From an uncultured Paracoccaceae bacterium (GTDB lineage: Bacteria; Pseudomonadota; Alphaproteobacteria; Rhodobacterales; Rhodobacteraceae): a stretch of DNA of 64,000 nucleotides. The position numbers and the translations under genes were made by a program. Position 1 is the first letter of the stretch; each line of letters opens with the position of its first letter. This document shows, piece by piece, positions 34,036 through 42,527 of this stretch. The notes below the pieces were generated by a model, which worked only from the letters and a program-made list of their open reading frames with translations, did not search any database and was not told the origin of the DNA. The DNA lies in contig CANMQO010000001.1 of NCBI GenBank assembly GCA_947500055.1, forward strand, positions 124,001 through 188,000. Direction: 5' to 3'.

Positions 34036-35151
34036 ATGAAATTCACAAAACCAATTCTGGCGACAATGGCCCTGGGCCTTTCAGCCGGTTCCGTCAGTGC
34101 CGACGGCCACATGGCCTCGGACATGACACTTGTTAGCTGGGGCGGTGCTTACCAGCAGTCCCAGATCAACGCATATGCTGACCCATATGTCGCCAATAAT
34201 TCCGGTGTGACGGTCACATGGGATGAAAGCTCTGCCGAGGCTGTTGCAAAGCTGCGCGCCATGAACGAAGCCGGTTCAATCACATGGGATGTGGTTGATG
34301 TTGTTGCCGCTGACGCGCTGCGTCTGTGCGACGAAGGTCTGGCGATGGAAATTGATGCCGATGAGATGCTCGCCGCAGCACCTGATGGCACATCTGCATC
34401 CGACGACTTTGGTGACCTGCTGGTCGGCGACTGCTTTATCCCGCAGATCGTTTATTCAACGACATTCGGCTATCGTACAGACATGGTGCCTGATGGGGTT
34501 GAGCCGCCAAGCAACATCTGTGACGTGTTCGATCTGGAAACATATCCAGGCATGCGCGCGCTTGAAAAGCGCCCGATCAACAACGTTGAATGGGCACTGC
34601 TTTGCGATGGCGTTGCAAAAGAAGATGTCTATGACGTGCTGGCCACAGAAGAAGGCCAAGAGCAGGCTCTCGCCAAGCTCGGCACCATCCGTGACAGCGT
34701 TTTGTGGTGGTCTGCCGGTGCTGATACTCCGCAGCTTCTTGCTGACGGTGAGATCTTTATGGGTTCCACCTATAACGGTCGTTTGTTTGCCGCGATCGAA
34801 GAGCAGGGCCAGCCAATTGGCATGATGTGGGACGCGCAGGTGTTTGACCTTGACGGCTGGATCATTCCAGAAGGTCTTTCCGATGAGCGTCTGGCACGTG
34901 CGTTGGACTTCGTGCATTTCGCCACCGACACGCAGCGCCTTGCTGATCAGGCCAAGTATATCTCTTACGGTCCTGCACGCCTGTCATCTGCGCCGCTTGT
35001 AGGTAAGCACGCGACATTGGGTATCGATATGGCACCTCATATGCCAACTGATCCCGATAACGCAGCGAACACGTTCCTTTATAACTACGAGTTCTGGGCT
35101 GATTATCGCGACGATATCGACGCGAAATTCCAGGCTTGGCTCGCGCAGTAA
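34036..35151 (+). CDS. Polyamine/opine-type ABC transporter substrate-binding protein (PotD type)
   Basis: A 371-residue periplasmic protein with a Sec signal peptide (MKFTKPILATMALGLSAGSVSADG). The mature part is PotD/PotF-like: DMTLVSWGGAYQQSQINAY, WDVVDVVAADALRLCDEGL, a FDLETYPGMRALEKRP segment and a C-terminal NYEFWADYRDDIDAKFQAWLAQ. Four cysteines occur in the mature protein. It is clearly paralogous to the binding protein at 45799. A strong 3' hairpin (35162-35185) separates it from the permease genes, as is common for abundant binding proteins. Confidence 0.92.
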   Translation: MKFTKPILATMALGLSAGSVSADGHMASDMTLVSWGGAYQQSQINAYADPYVANNSGVTVTWDESSAEAVAKLRAMNEAGSITWDVVDVVAADALRLCDEGLAMEIDADEMLAAAPDGTSASDDFGDLLVGDCFIPQIVYSTTFGYRTDMVPDGVEPPSNICDVFDLETYPGMRALEKRPINNVEWALLCDGVAKEDVYDVLATEEGQEQALAKLGTIRDSVLWWSAGADTPQLLADGEIFMGSTYNGRLFAAIEEQGQPIGMMWDAQVFDLDGWIIPEGLSDERLARALDFVHFATDTQRLADQAKYISYGPARLSSAPLVGKHATLGIDMAPHMPTDPDNAANTFLYNYEFWADYRDDIDAKFQAWLAQ

Positions 35152-35161
35152 GCCAAAAACT

Positions 35162-35185
35162 GGAAGGGGCGGAGACGCCCCTTCC
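35162..35185. terminator. Intercistronic stem-loop after the binding-protein gene
   Basis: Perfect 10-bp GC-rich stem GGAAGGGGCG / CGCCCCTTCC with loop GAGA (35172-35175), 10 nt after the binding-protein stop. No T-run follows, so it more likely stabilises the upstream message or lowers read-through into the permease genes than ends transcription fully. Confidence 0.75.
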
Positions 35186-35235
35186 TGCAACGTATTTTCC
35201 TTGAATAGACCATGCGACGAACGATTGGGGACGAC

Positions 35236-36897
35236 ATGAGTGACACAACAGGCTCGGGACCAATGCTCGCCGCTGATGGTACACCGCTGAAGGAAAGCCT
35301 TGGGCGGGCACTGCGCCGCCAAAAAATTCGCGCACTTGCGCTTGTCGCGCCTTTGTTGCTTTTTGTCCTTCTGACATTTGTCATTCCGATTGTGTCGATG
35401 CTGGTCAGGTCGGTTGAAAACCAGATCGTGTCAGACACGTTGCCAGGTACGGTTGCCGCGCTGTCCAGCTGGGACCGGCAGGAGGGCGCGACCCCGTCCG
35501 AAGACGTTTTCCAAAACCTGTTCTTTGACATGTTCAATGCCGCCGAGGCGAAGGAACACACTAAACTGGGCACCCGCCTGAATTATGAAAATACCGGCCT
35601 GGCATCGCTGTTTCGGACATCAGGCCGGTCCATGGATGATATCGGCGAAGTTTTTCAGGACGCTATCGAGGATGCCGACGCCCGTTTCGAAGATGGCGCA
35701 TTCTGGCATGAAATGATGAGCGGGGAGGGCGGCGACGCACTGGTCGCAGATCGCCGCGCCCGCTGGGAGAACCTGACGGGCGAGCCGATGTCCGGCGATA
35801 TCGGATATGTTCCATCGCAGGATATCATCGTGCTGTTGCCTGAAACGGCTGCCGCCTACACAGATTTTGCGATCTGGACGGCGATTGAAGACAATGACGT
35901 GGTGGCCGAAGAGGACCCTTGGGAGGCGGTTTATGCCGCCCTTGCGGTTGATCTTCGCGATCCGTCCCGTGCTGCGGCCATCGCGGAATATAGTGGTGCT
36001 GGCGCGGATGCCTTGCAAGCCCTGACCGCGACAGAAATGCCGACGCTGACCTTCACCGATGCCTTTGCGGAAATGGATGAGGATTGGTTGACCCCCGGCG
36101 TATGGCAGACCGTTGATGTCTATAGTTCGAATTATACTTCCGGCTACTTCCTGAACTCCGTTGACCGCGAATTGACCGTCGATGGCGTCGAGGCGCGCCC
36201 TGAGAATGAGCGGCTTTACATCAAGCTTTTCGGCCGGACCCTTTGGATGTCCTTGATCATCACGTCCAGTTGCATCCTTTTGGGCTATCCGGTCGCTTGG
36301 TTGCTTGCGAACTTGCCGGTCCGCACCGCCAATGTGCTGATGATCCTGGTGTTGCTGCCCTTCTGGACGTCGCTTTTGGTGCGGACCTCCGCATGGAAGG
36401 TGTTGTTGCAGCAACAAGGGGTGATCAACGAATTGCTCGTCTGGCTGGGTTTCGTCGATGATGCAAACCGCCTGATCCTGATGAATAACTCAACAGGTAC
36501 CATCATTGCGATGACGCATATCCTGCTGCCATTCATGATCCTGCCGCTTTATTCGGTGATGAAGACCGTGCCACCGACCTATCTGCGTGCGGCCAAGTCG
36601 CTGGGTGCCACGAACTGGACCGCGTTCTGGCGCGTCTACTTCCCGCAATCGGTTCCCGGAATTGGTGCGGGTTCGATCCTCGTCTTCATTCTGGCCATTG
36701 GGTATTACATCACGCCCGAAATTGTCGGCGGCACTGATGGTGTCTTTATCTCCAACCGGATCGCCTATCACATTTCGCGTTCCTTGAACTGGGGGCTTGC
36801 GGCGGCCTTGGGGACAATCCTGCTGGTTCTGGTTCTGGCGCTGTACTGGGTCTACGACCAGATCGTCGGTATCGACAACGTGAAGCTGGGGGGCTGA
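35236..36897 (+). CDS. ABC transporter permease (PotB type) with large extracytoplasmic insert
   Basis: A 553-residue permease, against about 280-300 for PotB. The first helix is at about residues 33-56 (LALVAPLLLFVLLTFVIPIVSML). About 270 residues of acidic soluble sequence follow (to about 325), and only then the ordinary five-helix core starting LFGRTLWMSLIITSSCILLGYPVAWLLANLP, with the EAA loop LRAAKSLGATNWTAFWRVYFPQSVPG. The insert must be periplasmic. The ATG at 35236 has GGGGA upstream. It overlaps none of its neighbours and lies 4 nt before the second permease. Confidence 0.9.
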   Translation: MSDTTGSGPMLAADGTPLKESLGRALRRQKIRALALVAPLLLFVLLTFVIPIVSMLVRSVENQIVSDTLPGTVAALSSWDRQEGATPSEDVFQNLFFDMFNAAEAKEHTKLGTRLNYENTGLASLFRTSGRSMDDIGEVFQDAIEDADARFEDGAFWHEMMSGEGGDALVADRRARWENLTGEPMSGDIGYVPSQDIIVLLPETAAAYTDFAIWTAIEDNDVVAEEDPWEAVYAALAVDLRDPSRAAAIAEYSGAGADALQALTATEMPTLTFTDAFAEMDEDWLTPGVWQTVDVYSSNYTSGYFLNSVDRELTVDGVEARPENERLYIKLFGRTLWMSLIITSSCILLGYPVAWLLANLPVRTANVLMILVLLPFWTSLLVRTSAWKVLLQQQGVINELLVWLGFVDDANRLILMNNSTGTIIAMTHILLPFMILPLYSVMKTVPPTYLRAAKSLGATNWTAFWRVYFPQSVPGIGAGSILVFILAIGYYITPEIVGGTDGVFISNRIAYHISRSLNWGLAAALGTILLVLVLALYWVYDQIVGIDNVKLGG

Positions 36898-36901
36898 GGT
36901 C

Positions 36902-38119
36902 ATGAGCAAGGTACAAACAGCATTGCCCCGCCCCGATCTGTTCCGTTTCACAATGCCGCTGATGGCGGCGCTGGCCGCGATGTTCGGTTTCGTCGGCGGC
37001 AACATGGTTGCCCAGCCGTGGCTGGGGGCCGTGATCGGTGCGGTCATTGGATGCGCGATTGCGTGGGTCGCCGAAACCAACCTTGAAAAGCGTACGGCTG
37101 TGCGTTGGGGCGTTATCGCGGTGCTTGCACTGGCGGGTCTGATCTTTGGCAATCTGGGCACTGCGGTTTCCGGCGCGCTGATCGGTGCCGTTTTGGGGTG
37201 GGCTGCCTATTGGCTGGTGCGTAGTGACTACCGCGCTGCTGTGCCGATCTATTACACACCGGGACAAACCCTGTGGCACAATACGTTCAAGTTCATCTGC
37301 GGCCTGATCTTCTTTTTCCTCGTGGCCCCACTGATCCCGGTCATGTGGCTCAGCTTTAACGCCGAAGACTTCTTTACCTTTACGCCGGAGATGCTGAATT
37401 TCCAGGCGGAAGGCTATAGTCTGAAGCATTACCGCAATTTCCTTGGCACGGATGAATGGATGGTGCCGTTGAAGAACTCTTTGATCATCGCGCCGATAGC
37501 GACGATCATTTCGGTTTCACTTGGAACGCTCGCCGCGATCGGGTTGTCACAAAGCCACGTGCCGGGGCGCCGCGCAATCATGGCGATCCTGATTTCGCCG
37601 ATGATTGTGCCGTTGATCATCTCGGCCACTGGCATGTTCTTTTTCTACGCCCCGCTGGGGAACTGGCTTGAGGCGAATTTGGGCTTGTCCCAATCCTTTG
37701 TCGGGTTTGTGAAAGTGATCCTGGCCCATGCGGTTCTGGGAATTCCGTTTGTGATCATTACCGTGACGGCAACGCTGGTCGGTTTTGACCGGTCGCTGAC
37801 ACGGGCGGCTGCCTCCATGGGGGCGGATCCGGTGCGTACCTTCTTTCAGGTGCAGATGCCGCTGATCTTGCCGGGGGTGATTTCTGGTGGGCTGTTTGCC
37901 TTTATCACATCGTTTGACGAGGTGGTTGTGGTGCTGTTTGTCGGCTCTGCCCAGCAGCAGACCTTGCCATGGCAGATGTTCACGGGTTTGCGGGAGCAGA
38001 TCTCGCCCACGATCCTGGCGGCGGCGACGATTCTTGTGATCATTTCGATCCTTTTGCTGACAACGGTCGAGTTGCTGCGCCGCAGGTCCGAGCGTTTGCG
38101 CGGGCTTAGCCCGGCGTAG
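36902..38119 (+). CDS. ABC transporter permease (PotC type) with extra N-terminal membrane helices
   Basis: A 405-residue permease. Residues about 15-112 add three or four Gly/Ala-rich helices (AALAAMFGFVGGNMV, AVIGAVIGCAIAWV, GVIAVLALAGLIFGNLG, ALIGAVLGWAAYW) not found in E. coli PotC. The canonical domain begins at about residue 125 (KFICGLIFFFLVAPLIPVMWLSFN) and has the EAA loop TRAAASMGADPVRTFFQVQMPLILPG. It forms the channel with the PotB-type subunit; the added helices might pack against it. A strong terminator follows at 38144. Confidence 0.9.
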   Translation: MSKVQTALPRPDLFRFTMPLMAALAAMFGFVGGNMVAQPWLGAVIGAVIGCAIAWVAETNLEKRTAVRWGVIAVLALAGLIFGNLGTAVSGALIGAVLGWAAYWLVRSDYRAAVPIYYTPGQTLWHNTFKFICGLIFFFLVAPLIPVMWLSFNAEDFFTFTPEMLNFQAEGYSLKHYRNFLGTDEWMVPLKNSLIIAPIATIISVSLGTLAAIGLSQSHVPGRRAIMAILISPMIVPLIISATGMFFFYAPLGNWLEANLGLSQSFVGFVKVILAHAVLGIPFVIITVTATLVGFDRSLTRAAASMGADPVRTFFQVQMPLILPGVISGGLFAFITSFDEVVVVLFVGSAQQQTLPWQMFTGLREQISPTILAAATILVIISILLLTTVELLRRRSERLRGLSPA

Positions 38120-38143
38120 TCCCCCCAACAAATTTCCAATAGC

Positions 38144-38170
38144 AAAGCCGGTCCAATTTGGACCGGCTTT
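38144..38170 (+). terminator. Terminator-like hairpin after the transporter operon
   Basis: Perfect 11-bp stem AAAGCCGGTCC / GGACCGGCTTT with loop AATTT (38155-38159), 24 nt after the second permease stop. The stem ends in TTT before GTCG. It separates the transporter from the creatinase gene, which probably has its own promoter in the following 195 nt. Confidence 0.7.
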
Positions 38171-38365
38171 GTCGTAAATGGACTAGCCGAAAAGATCTGT
38201 TTTGGGTGATGTAGCGGCACGGGGAGGCGATGGCGTCGCCCGCAATCTTTGCGTAACCCTGCACATACTTTCCTGAACGCCGGGACTTCACTTTGCCGCT
38301 CGCGCGACAGATCGGGGCCCACTCTTTTCCTCGCGCTACGGCATTCCGATAAAGGAGCCATAGCA

Positions 38366-39568
38366 ATGGATCGTCCAGAATTTTACCGTTTTCATCAGGG
38401 GGAGAAGACGCTTCCCTTCGCGCCGGAAGAATATGACAATCGCCTGTCTGGTCTGCGGGCCGATATGCAGCAGGACGGGGTAGATGCCTGCGTCTTTACG
38501 TCAATGCATAACATCGCCTACTATTCCGGTTTTCTGTACTGCGCATTTGGGCGCCCCTATGCCCTTGTGGTCACATCAACCGAATCCGTGACAATCAGCG
38601 CTGGCATTGATGCTGCCCAACCATGGCGCCGCAGCCATGGTGACAACATCACCTATACTGACTGGCAGCGGAACAACTATTGGCGCGCTGTGCGCTCCGT
38701 GACGGGCAGCGGGAAGACGATTGGGTATGAGGGCGATCATCTGACCCTTGCCCAGTCGGCGCTGATGAACACGTTCCTGTCTCCCAAGGACACTGTGGAT
38801 GTGGCCGCAACGACCATGCGCCAGCGCATGCATAAGTCATCGGCTGAAATCGCGCTGATCCGCAAATGTGCGCAGGTGGCTGATGTGGGGGGGTATGCGA
38901 TCAAGGCGGCGGTCAAGGCTGGCACCCGCGAGATTGATGTCGCCATGGCAGGCCGCGACGCGATGGAGGTGGAAATCGCCAAGCGTTTCCCGGATGCCGA
39001 ATATCGTGACACATGGGTCTGGTTCCAATCAGGGATCAACACGGATGGTGCCCATAACCCTGTTACGTCGCGGATCTTGCGCAGTGGCGATATCCTGAGC
39101 CTGAATACATTTCCGATGATCAGCGGCTATTACACGGCCCTTGAGCGTACCATGTTTGTCGAAACCGTTGATCCTGCCAGCCTGAAGATATGGGAGGCCA
39201 ATATCGCTGCCCATGAATATGGGATTAGCGTGCTGAAGCCCGGCGTCAGCTGTGCCGAGGTCACCGAGAAGATCAACATCTTCTTTCAGGAGCGCGACCT
39301 TTTGCAATACCGCACCTTTGGCTATGGCCATTCCTTTGGCGTGCTGTCGCATTATTATGGCCGCGAGGCGGGGCTGGAACTGCGCGAGGATATCGACACG
39401 GTTCTGGAACCTGGCATGGTGATTTCGATGGAGCCGATGCTGACCGTGCCTGAGGGCACAGCCGGGGCAGGGGGATATCGCGAACACGATATTCTGGTCA
39501 TTACCGAAGACGGCAATGAGAATATCACTGGCTATCCTTATGGGCCGGAATTCAACGTTGTCGGTTAG
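38366..39568 (+). CDS. Creatinase (creatine amidinohydrolase)
   Basis: A 400-residue protein that hydrolyses creatine to sarcosine and urea. It follows the Pseudomonas putida creatinase nearly end to end: FTSMHNIAYYSGFLYCAFG and GRPYALVV near residue 55, DAAQPWRRS, YTDWQRNNY, then WFQSGINTDGAHNPVT with the catalytic histidine, FPMISGYYTALERT, and LLQYRTFGYGHSFGVLSHYYG. Related M24 peptidases lack several of these blocks. AAAGGAG at 38351-38357 supports the ATG at 38366. A perfect 12-bp hairpin follows the stop. The preceding importer may supply its substrate. Confidence 0.93.
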   Translation: MDRPEFYRFHQGEKTLPFAPEEYDNRLSGLRADMQQDGVDACVFTSMHNIAYYSGFLYCAFGRPYALVVTSTESVTISAGIDAAQPWRRSHGDNITYTDWQRNNYWRAVRSVTGSGKTIGYEGDHLTLAQSALMNTFLSPKDTVDVAATTMRQRMHKSSAEIALIRKCAQVADVGGYAIKAAVKAGTREIDVAMAGRDAMEVEIAKRFPDAEYRDTWVWFQSGINTDGAHNPVTSRILRSGDILSLNTFPMISGYYTALERTMFVETVDPASLKIWEANIAAHEYGISVLKPGVSCAEVTEKINIFFQERDLLQYRTFGYGHSFGVLSHYYGREAGLELREDIDTVLEPGMVISMEPMLTVPEGTAGAGGYREHDILVITEDGNENITGYPYGPEFNVVG

Positions 39569-39913
39569 ATGATATTGTCGCCGGGGGCCTGGATGGCCCC
39601 CGGCGATACCGGTCTTGCAACGTGATGATTGTGCAAGGCGATTAGCAAGAACCACTTGATGGGCAGCCATTCCGGAACACCGTCGCCATCGGCAGGGAGG
39701 CGCACGCGCATCCCGCGTCTGCTTGCCTGATCCAGCGCGTCCCGCACGTCCGGAAATGACATGCCGCCAGATTACTGCCGTCATTCCATCGAGCATCATC
39801 GCATCCACGGTTGTGTCGGGCAGCGGAAATGCGAAACGCGAAATAATGACGGCCATCGCGTAGCAGATAACAAGCCGGAAAATCAGTCGAACGAATTTGC
39901 GTACCTGACCCAT
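39565..39913 (-). pseudogene. Possible frameshifted small membrane-protein gene
   Basis: Starting at ATG 39913, one frame encodes a basic start and one helix (MGQVRKFVRLIFRLVICYAM, then AVIISRFAFPLP) to about TAVIWRH. From about 39762 a different frame continues with protein-like sequence (MSFPDVRDALDQASRRG, then MRVRLPADGDGVPEWLPIKWF) to a stop at 39565. Together they would give about 115 residues with a frame change near 39,760. It could equally be two overlapping small genes or chance; the last codons run through the creatinase hairpin. Confidence 0.3.
39578..39606. terminator. Hairpin at the creatinase 3' end
   Basis: Perfect 12-bp stem TCGCCGGGGGCC / GGCCCCCGGCGA with loop TGGAT (39590-39594), 9 nt after the creatinase stop. 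It is very stable but without a following T-run; probably a 3'-end structure or a Rho-assisted terminator. Confidence 0.75.
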
Positions 39914-40382
39914 GATCCACATTTTGGTTCGAAAGGGCCGATGTTTCGGATGGATGGCTGTGCTTCGAAGTCCTGTCCGGACGGTCCGGACTGCCAATTG
40001 ATCCTTGCAGGCAGGATCGGACGACAGGCCGTTGGTCGGCGGTTTAGGCGTTGGGCACCGACATGTCGCAGTGGCAGATTGGAGGGACCGGAAGATGCTG
40101 AGATTGGCTCAGAAAGCGCAAAGAACGCGAAACGCTGACGGGTTGGATGATCCCGATCATCCGATCGTTGCCTTTTTGAACAATTGCGCATCATCGCCCC
40201 CCAAACGATCTGCCGCGCGATCATTGCTGCGCTCTCAACGGCCATCACTCACGATCACGTTGCGTTGGGATGTCGGACAAAGAAGACCCCGGGCGCGTTT
40301 GGGCAGCGGGCTGCTGCCCAAGGCGACGCTTTGTCTGTGCCGCCGATGATTGTTGCAGGGACTGCTGTGACATGCCGGTACC

Positions 40383-40423
40383 TGACCCGGAGAAGGCGCG
40401 TATCGCCGACCTTCTCCGGGTCA
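40383..40423. other. Long perfect inverted repeat
   Basis: TGACCCGGAGAAGG (40383-40396) and CCTTCTCCGGGTCA (40410-40423) form a 14-bp perfect stem with a 13-nt loop, about 105 nt upstream of the next gene. No T-run is present. It may be a terminator-type structure, a leader hairpin or a protein site. Confidence 0.6.
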
Positions 40424-40528
40424 ACGCATCATGTGCCGGTTTCGGCGGCACGAAATTGTCCGAACCGACCGGTCCGGACGACAAAACACGAAGAAATCAA
40501 CTAACCCACCACACAAAGAGATATGATT

Positions 40529-41110
40529 ATGACTGTCAGACCCCAAGACGCCGCACCGGCCGACGAGACATTGAAGACGCCCCGGGCCATGGGACTTGTT
40601 GTGCATATGCGATCCGCCGGGCGCCGCATGATGCTTGCCTGCGTATTGGGCGCGAGTTCACTGTCGGTTGGCATGGCGCAGGCCGCGGACATTCAGCCCC
40701 AAGACGGGCAATGGCAGTCGCGGATCAAGGTCGAATCCGTTACAGGTTGCGCCCCGGAGATGCGGGCCGAAATTGAAGCGGATGCAACGGCGAATGGAGG
40801 CGCTTCGCGGTTCATCGCATTCTCCCAACCGTTACAAGCCGCTGATCTTGACAGGCTTGTTGACACTGAAATGAACTGGGAGCGCATTGATGCCAACCGC
40901 TGGGTCGGCAAAATCAGAGAATCCGATTCAACCTTCTTGGGGCGCGTCGAGTCCCGCATTGACAGCGTTCTTTCGGTGTATTCAGCCAGCAGCATCGCGC
41001 AGCAGGTCGACCTGCAGCTTTCGCTGCCGCCCTTGGTTGCGCGGCAAATGGGCTCGGATGAGCAGTGCCAGATGCACCTGAAAATCCAACATGACCGCAT
41101 CGGAGAGTAG
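40529..41110 (+). CDS. Hypothetical exported protein
   Basis: A 193-residue frame. A signal-peptide-like stretch lies unusually far in (MRSAGRRMMLACVLGASSLSVGMAQAAD, from about residue 27), so the true start may be ATG 40607. The mature part (about 140 residues) begins IQPQDGQWQSRIKVESVTGCAPEM and includes a second cysteine near the end (DEQCQMHLKI). It resembles DUF3617-type periplasmic proteins in layout only. It precedes the AraC-type regulator by 113 nt on the same strand. Function unknown. Confidence 0.6.
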   Translation: MTVRPQDAAPADETLKTPRAMGLVVHMRSAGRRMMLACVLGASSLSVGMAQAADIQPQDGQWQSRIKVESVTGCAPEMRAEIEADATANGGASRFIAFSQPLQAADLDRLVDTEMNWERIDANRWVGKIRESDSTFLGRVESRIDSVLSVYSASSIAQQVDLQLSLPPLVARQMGSDEQCQMHLKIQHDRIGE

Positions 41111-41223
41111 AATGGCAGACGACCTTGCCAGGGCGGGACCCGCTCTGGCTGCACTAGCAAAGCTTTGTCAATGCGGGTATTGCAGATCGTTCATCTGCAC
41201 GCCAATAGATCAAAGCAAACACA

Positions 41224-42441
41224 ATGGATGAAAGTCAGCTTAGTATCGCACTTGAGGCGTGTCAGTTCGCCATTTCATTATTCTGCTTTAACATCTTGTT
41301 GTTACGGCAACGAAACCAGCGGGTGTATATTCCGCTGGCGTTTTTCTTTGGGACTAACGCGCTGATGTTTCTCCCATTTTTCCTCCTCAATCTGGACGTT
41401 ATTGATGCCCCCATAAAGATCGTCTGGCCAATGGCCATTTGCTTTGCTCCGCTGATGTTCCTGCAACCGTTTTTGTTCTGGCTTTTTGTCCGGGGACTAA
41501 CCGCCGAAGACGATTTGGGGCCTGTGAAATATAAACTGTTGCATGCGTTACCACATTTCATCGTGGCGCTTCTGATCGCAATTTTCGTTGTTTTCAGCCC
41601 GACGTTTTTTATCGCCGAAATCACAATGATCTCTCAGTTGCCGGTATGGGTATTGTATCTTGCGCCTTTCGGATTGGTGATGACTGGGGTCTACTATATG
41701 GTGGTCGGCACCTATCTGCTTCTCGTTGTATTGCTGCTTCGTCGCTACAAGTCGCGGGTCAAGGACCTTTTTGCGACGACCGAGGGGCGGGAATTGACAT
41801 GGATTGCGTGGATCGCCGTGATTGCCGCATTTTCGATTGCCTGGAGCGCATTGGAAATCCCCGATCAGGCATTTGGATTTGGCTCCGAAGAGCAGAGCCA
41901 TGATATATACTCTTTTGTCGAAGCTGTGCTGAACCTTCTGATTATCTGGATCATCGGTATCTGGGGATTGCGTCTGAAGCCGGGGCTGTCGCCAGCGGCG
42001 GCGCAAAAACATCATCGTGCGATGCAGGAAAATGCTGACAAACAACCGAAATACGAGCGATCCGCACTTGGAGAAGAGCAGGCAAGTCGCATTGCGCGCA
42101 AGATCGAAGCAGCGATGGAACAGGAGAAGCTGTATCGTGACCCGGGCTTGTCCCTCTGGGATCTGGCCCAACATGTCGGCGTGAATTCAAACCATGTTTC
42201 ACAAACGCTGAATGCCACGCTTGAGAAGAATTTTTTTGATTATGTGAATGGCTGGCGGATCAAGGAGGCAGCGGCGTTGCTGCAATCAACCAGCAAATCG
42301 ATTCTGGACGTGACCTATGAGGTTGGTTTCAACTCCCGATCTTCGTTTTACACAGCCTTTAAGCGTGAACTTGGGACTACACCAAAGGCTTACAAGAATG
42401 TGCAATCGGAGGGCGGGGGCGCAGTTTCGAAGGTGGCTTAG
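41224..42441 (+). CDS. Membrane-bound AraC-family regulator
   Basis: A 405-residue protein. Residues 1 to about 250 carry six or seven hydrophobic helices (from ACQFAISLFCFNILLL to NLLIIWIIGIWGL). A charged linker follows and, from about 300, a full AraC DNA-binding domain: LSLWDLAQHVGVNSNHVSQTLNAT, FFDYVNGWRIKEAAALL and ILDVTYEVGFNSRSSFYTAFKRELGTTPKAYK. A regulator tethered to the membrane could sense an envelope or lipid-soluble signal directly. Two hairpins (42443 and 42490) lie after the gene. Confidence 0.9.
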   Translation: MDESQLSIALEACQFAISLFCFNILLLRQRNQRVYIPLAFFFGTNALMFLPFFLLNLDVIDAPIKIVWPMAICFAPLMFLQPFLFWLFVRGLTAEDDLGPVKYKLLHALPHFIVALLIAIFVVFSPTFFIAEITMISQLPVWVLYLAPFGLVMTGVYYMVVGTYLLLVVLLLRRYKSRVKDLFATTEGRELTWIAWIAVIAAFSIAWSALEIPDQAFGFGSEEQSHDIYSFVEAVLNLLIIWIIGIWGLRLKPGLSPAAAQKHHRAMQENADKQPKYERSALGEEQASRIARKIEAAMEQEKLYRDPGLSLWDLAQHVGVNSNHVSQTLNATLEKNFFDYVNGWRIKEAAALLQSTSKSILDVTYEVGFNSRSSFYTAFKRELGTTPKAYKNVQSEGGGAVSKVA

Positions 42442-42442
42442 T

Positions 42443-42477
42443 ACCTGTATTTCTCGGACAGTCTGAGAAATACAGGT
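42443..42477. terminator. Hairpin directly after the araC-type gene
   Basis: Perfect 13-bp stem ACCTGTATTTCTC / GAGAAATACAGGT with a 9-nt loop, starting 2 nt after the stop codon. It probably protects or ends the araC-type transcript. Confidence 0.7.
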
Positions 42478-42489
42478 GCTGAAGAAGAT

Positions 42490-42520
42490 GCCGCCTGCAA
42501 GGCGATTGCAGGCGGCTTTG
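42490..42520. terminator. Bidirectional terminator between convergent genes
   Basis: Perfect 11-bp stem GCCGCCTGCAA / TTGCAGGCGGC with loop GGCGA, followed on the plus strand by TTTGTTGT. It lies between the araC-type gene and the convergent outer-membrane protein gene and could serve both. Confidence 0.75.
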
Positions 42521-42527
42521 TTGTGGC

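Larger units (their letters stand above)
39569..40528. other. Gene-poor region of 960 nt
   Basis: Between creatinase and the secreted protein gene. It holds the creatinase 3' hairpin (39578-39606), a possible broken small minus-strand gene (39565-39913), three copies of the palindromic octamer GTCCGGAC (39975, 39984, 40472) and a long inverted repeat (40383-40423). From about 39,925 to 40,380 I see no convincing coding frame on either strand and no tRNA. It could be a decayed gene remnant or hold a regulatory RNA. Confidence 0.5.

Noticed and set aside
38366..39568. Reading the gene as a generic Xaa-Pro aminopeptidase
   Set aside because: The long identical-looking blocks around SGINTDGAHNPVT and YRTFGYGHSFG match creatinase specifically, not M24 peptidases.
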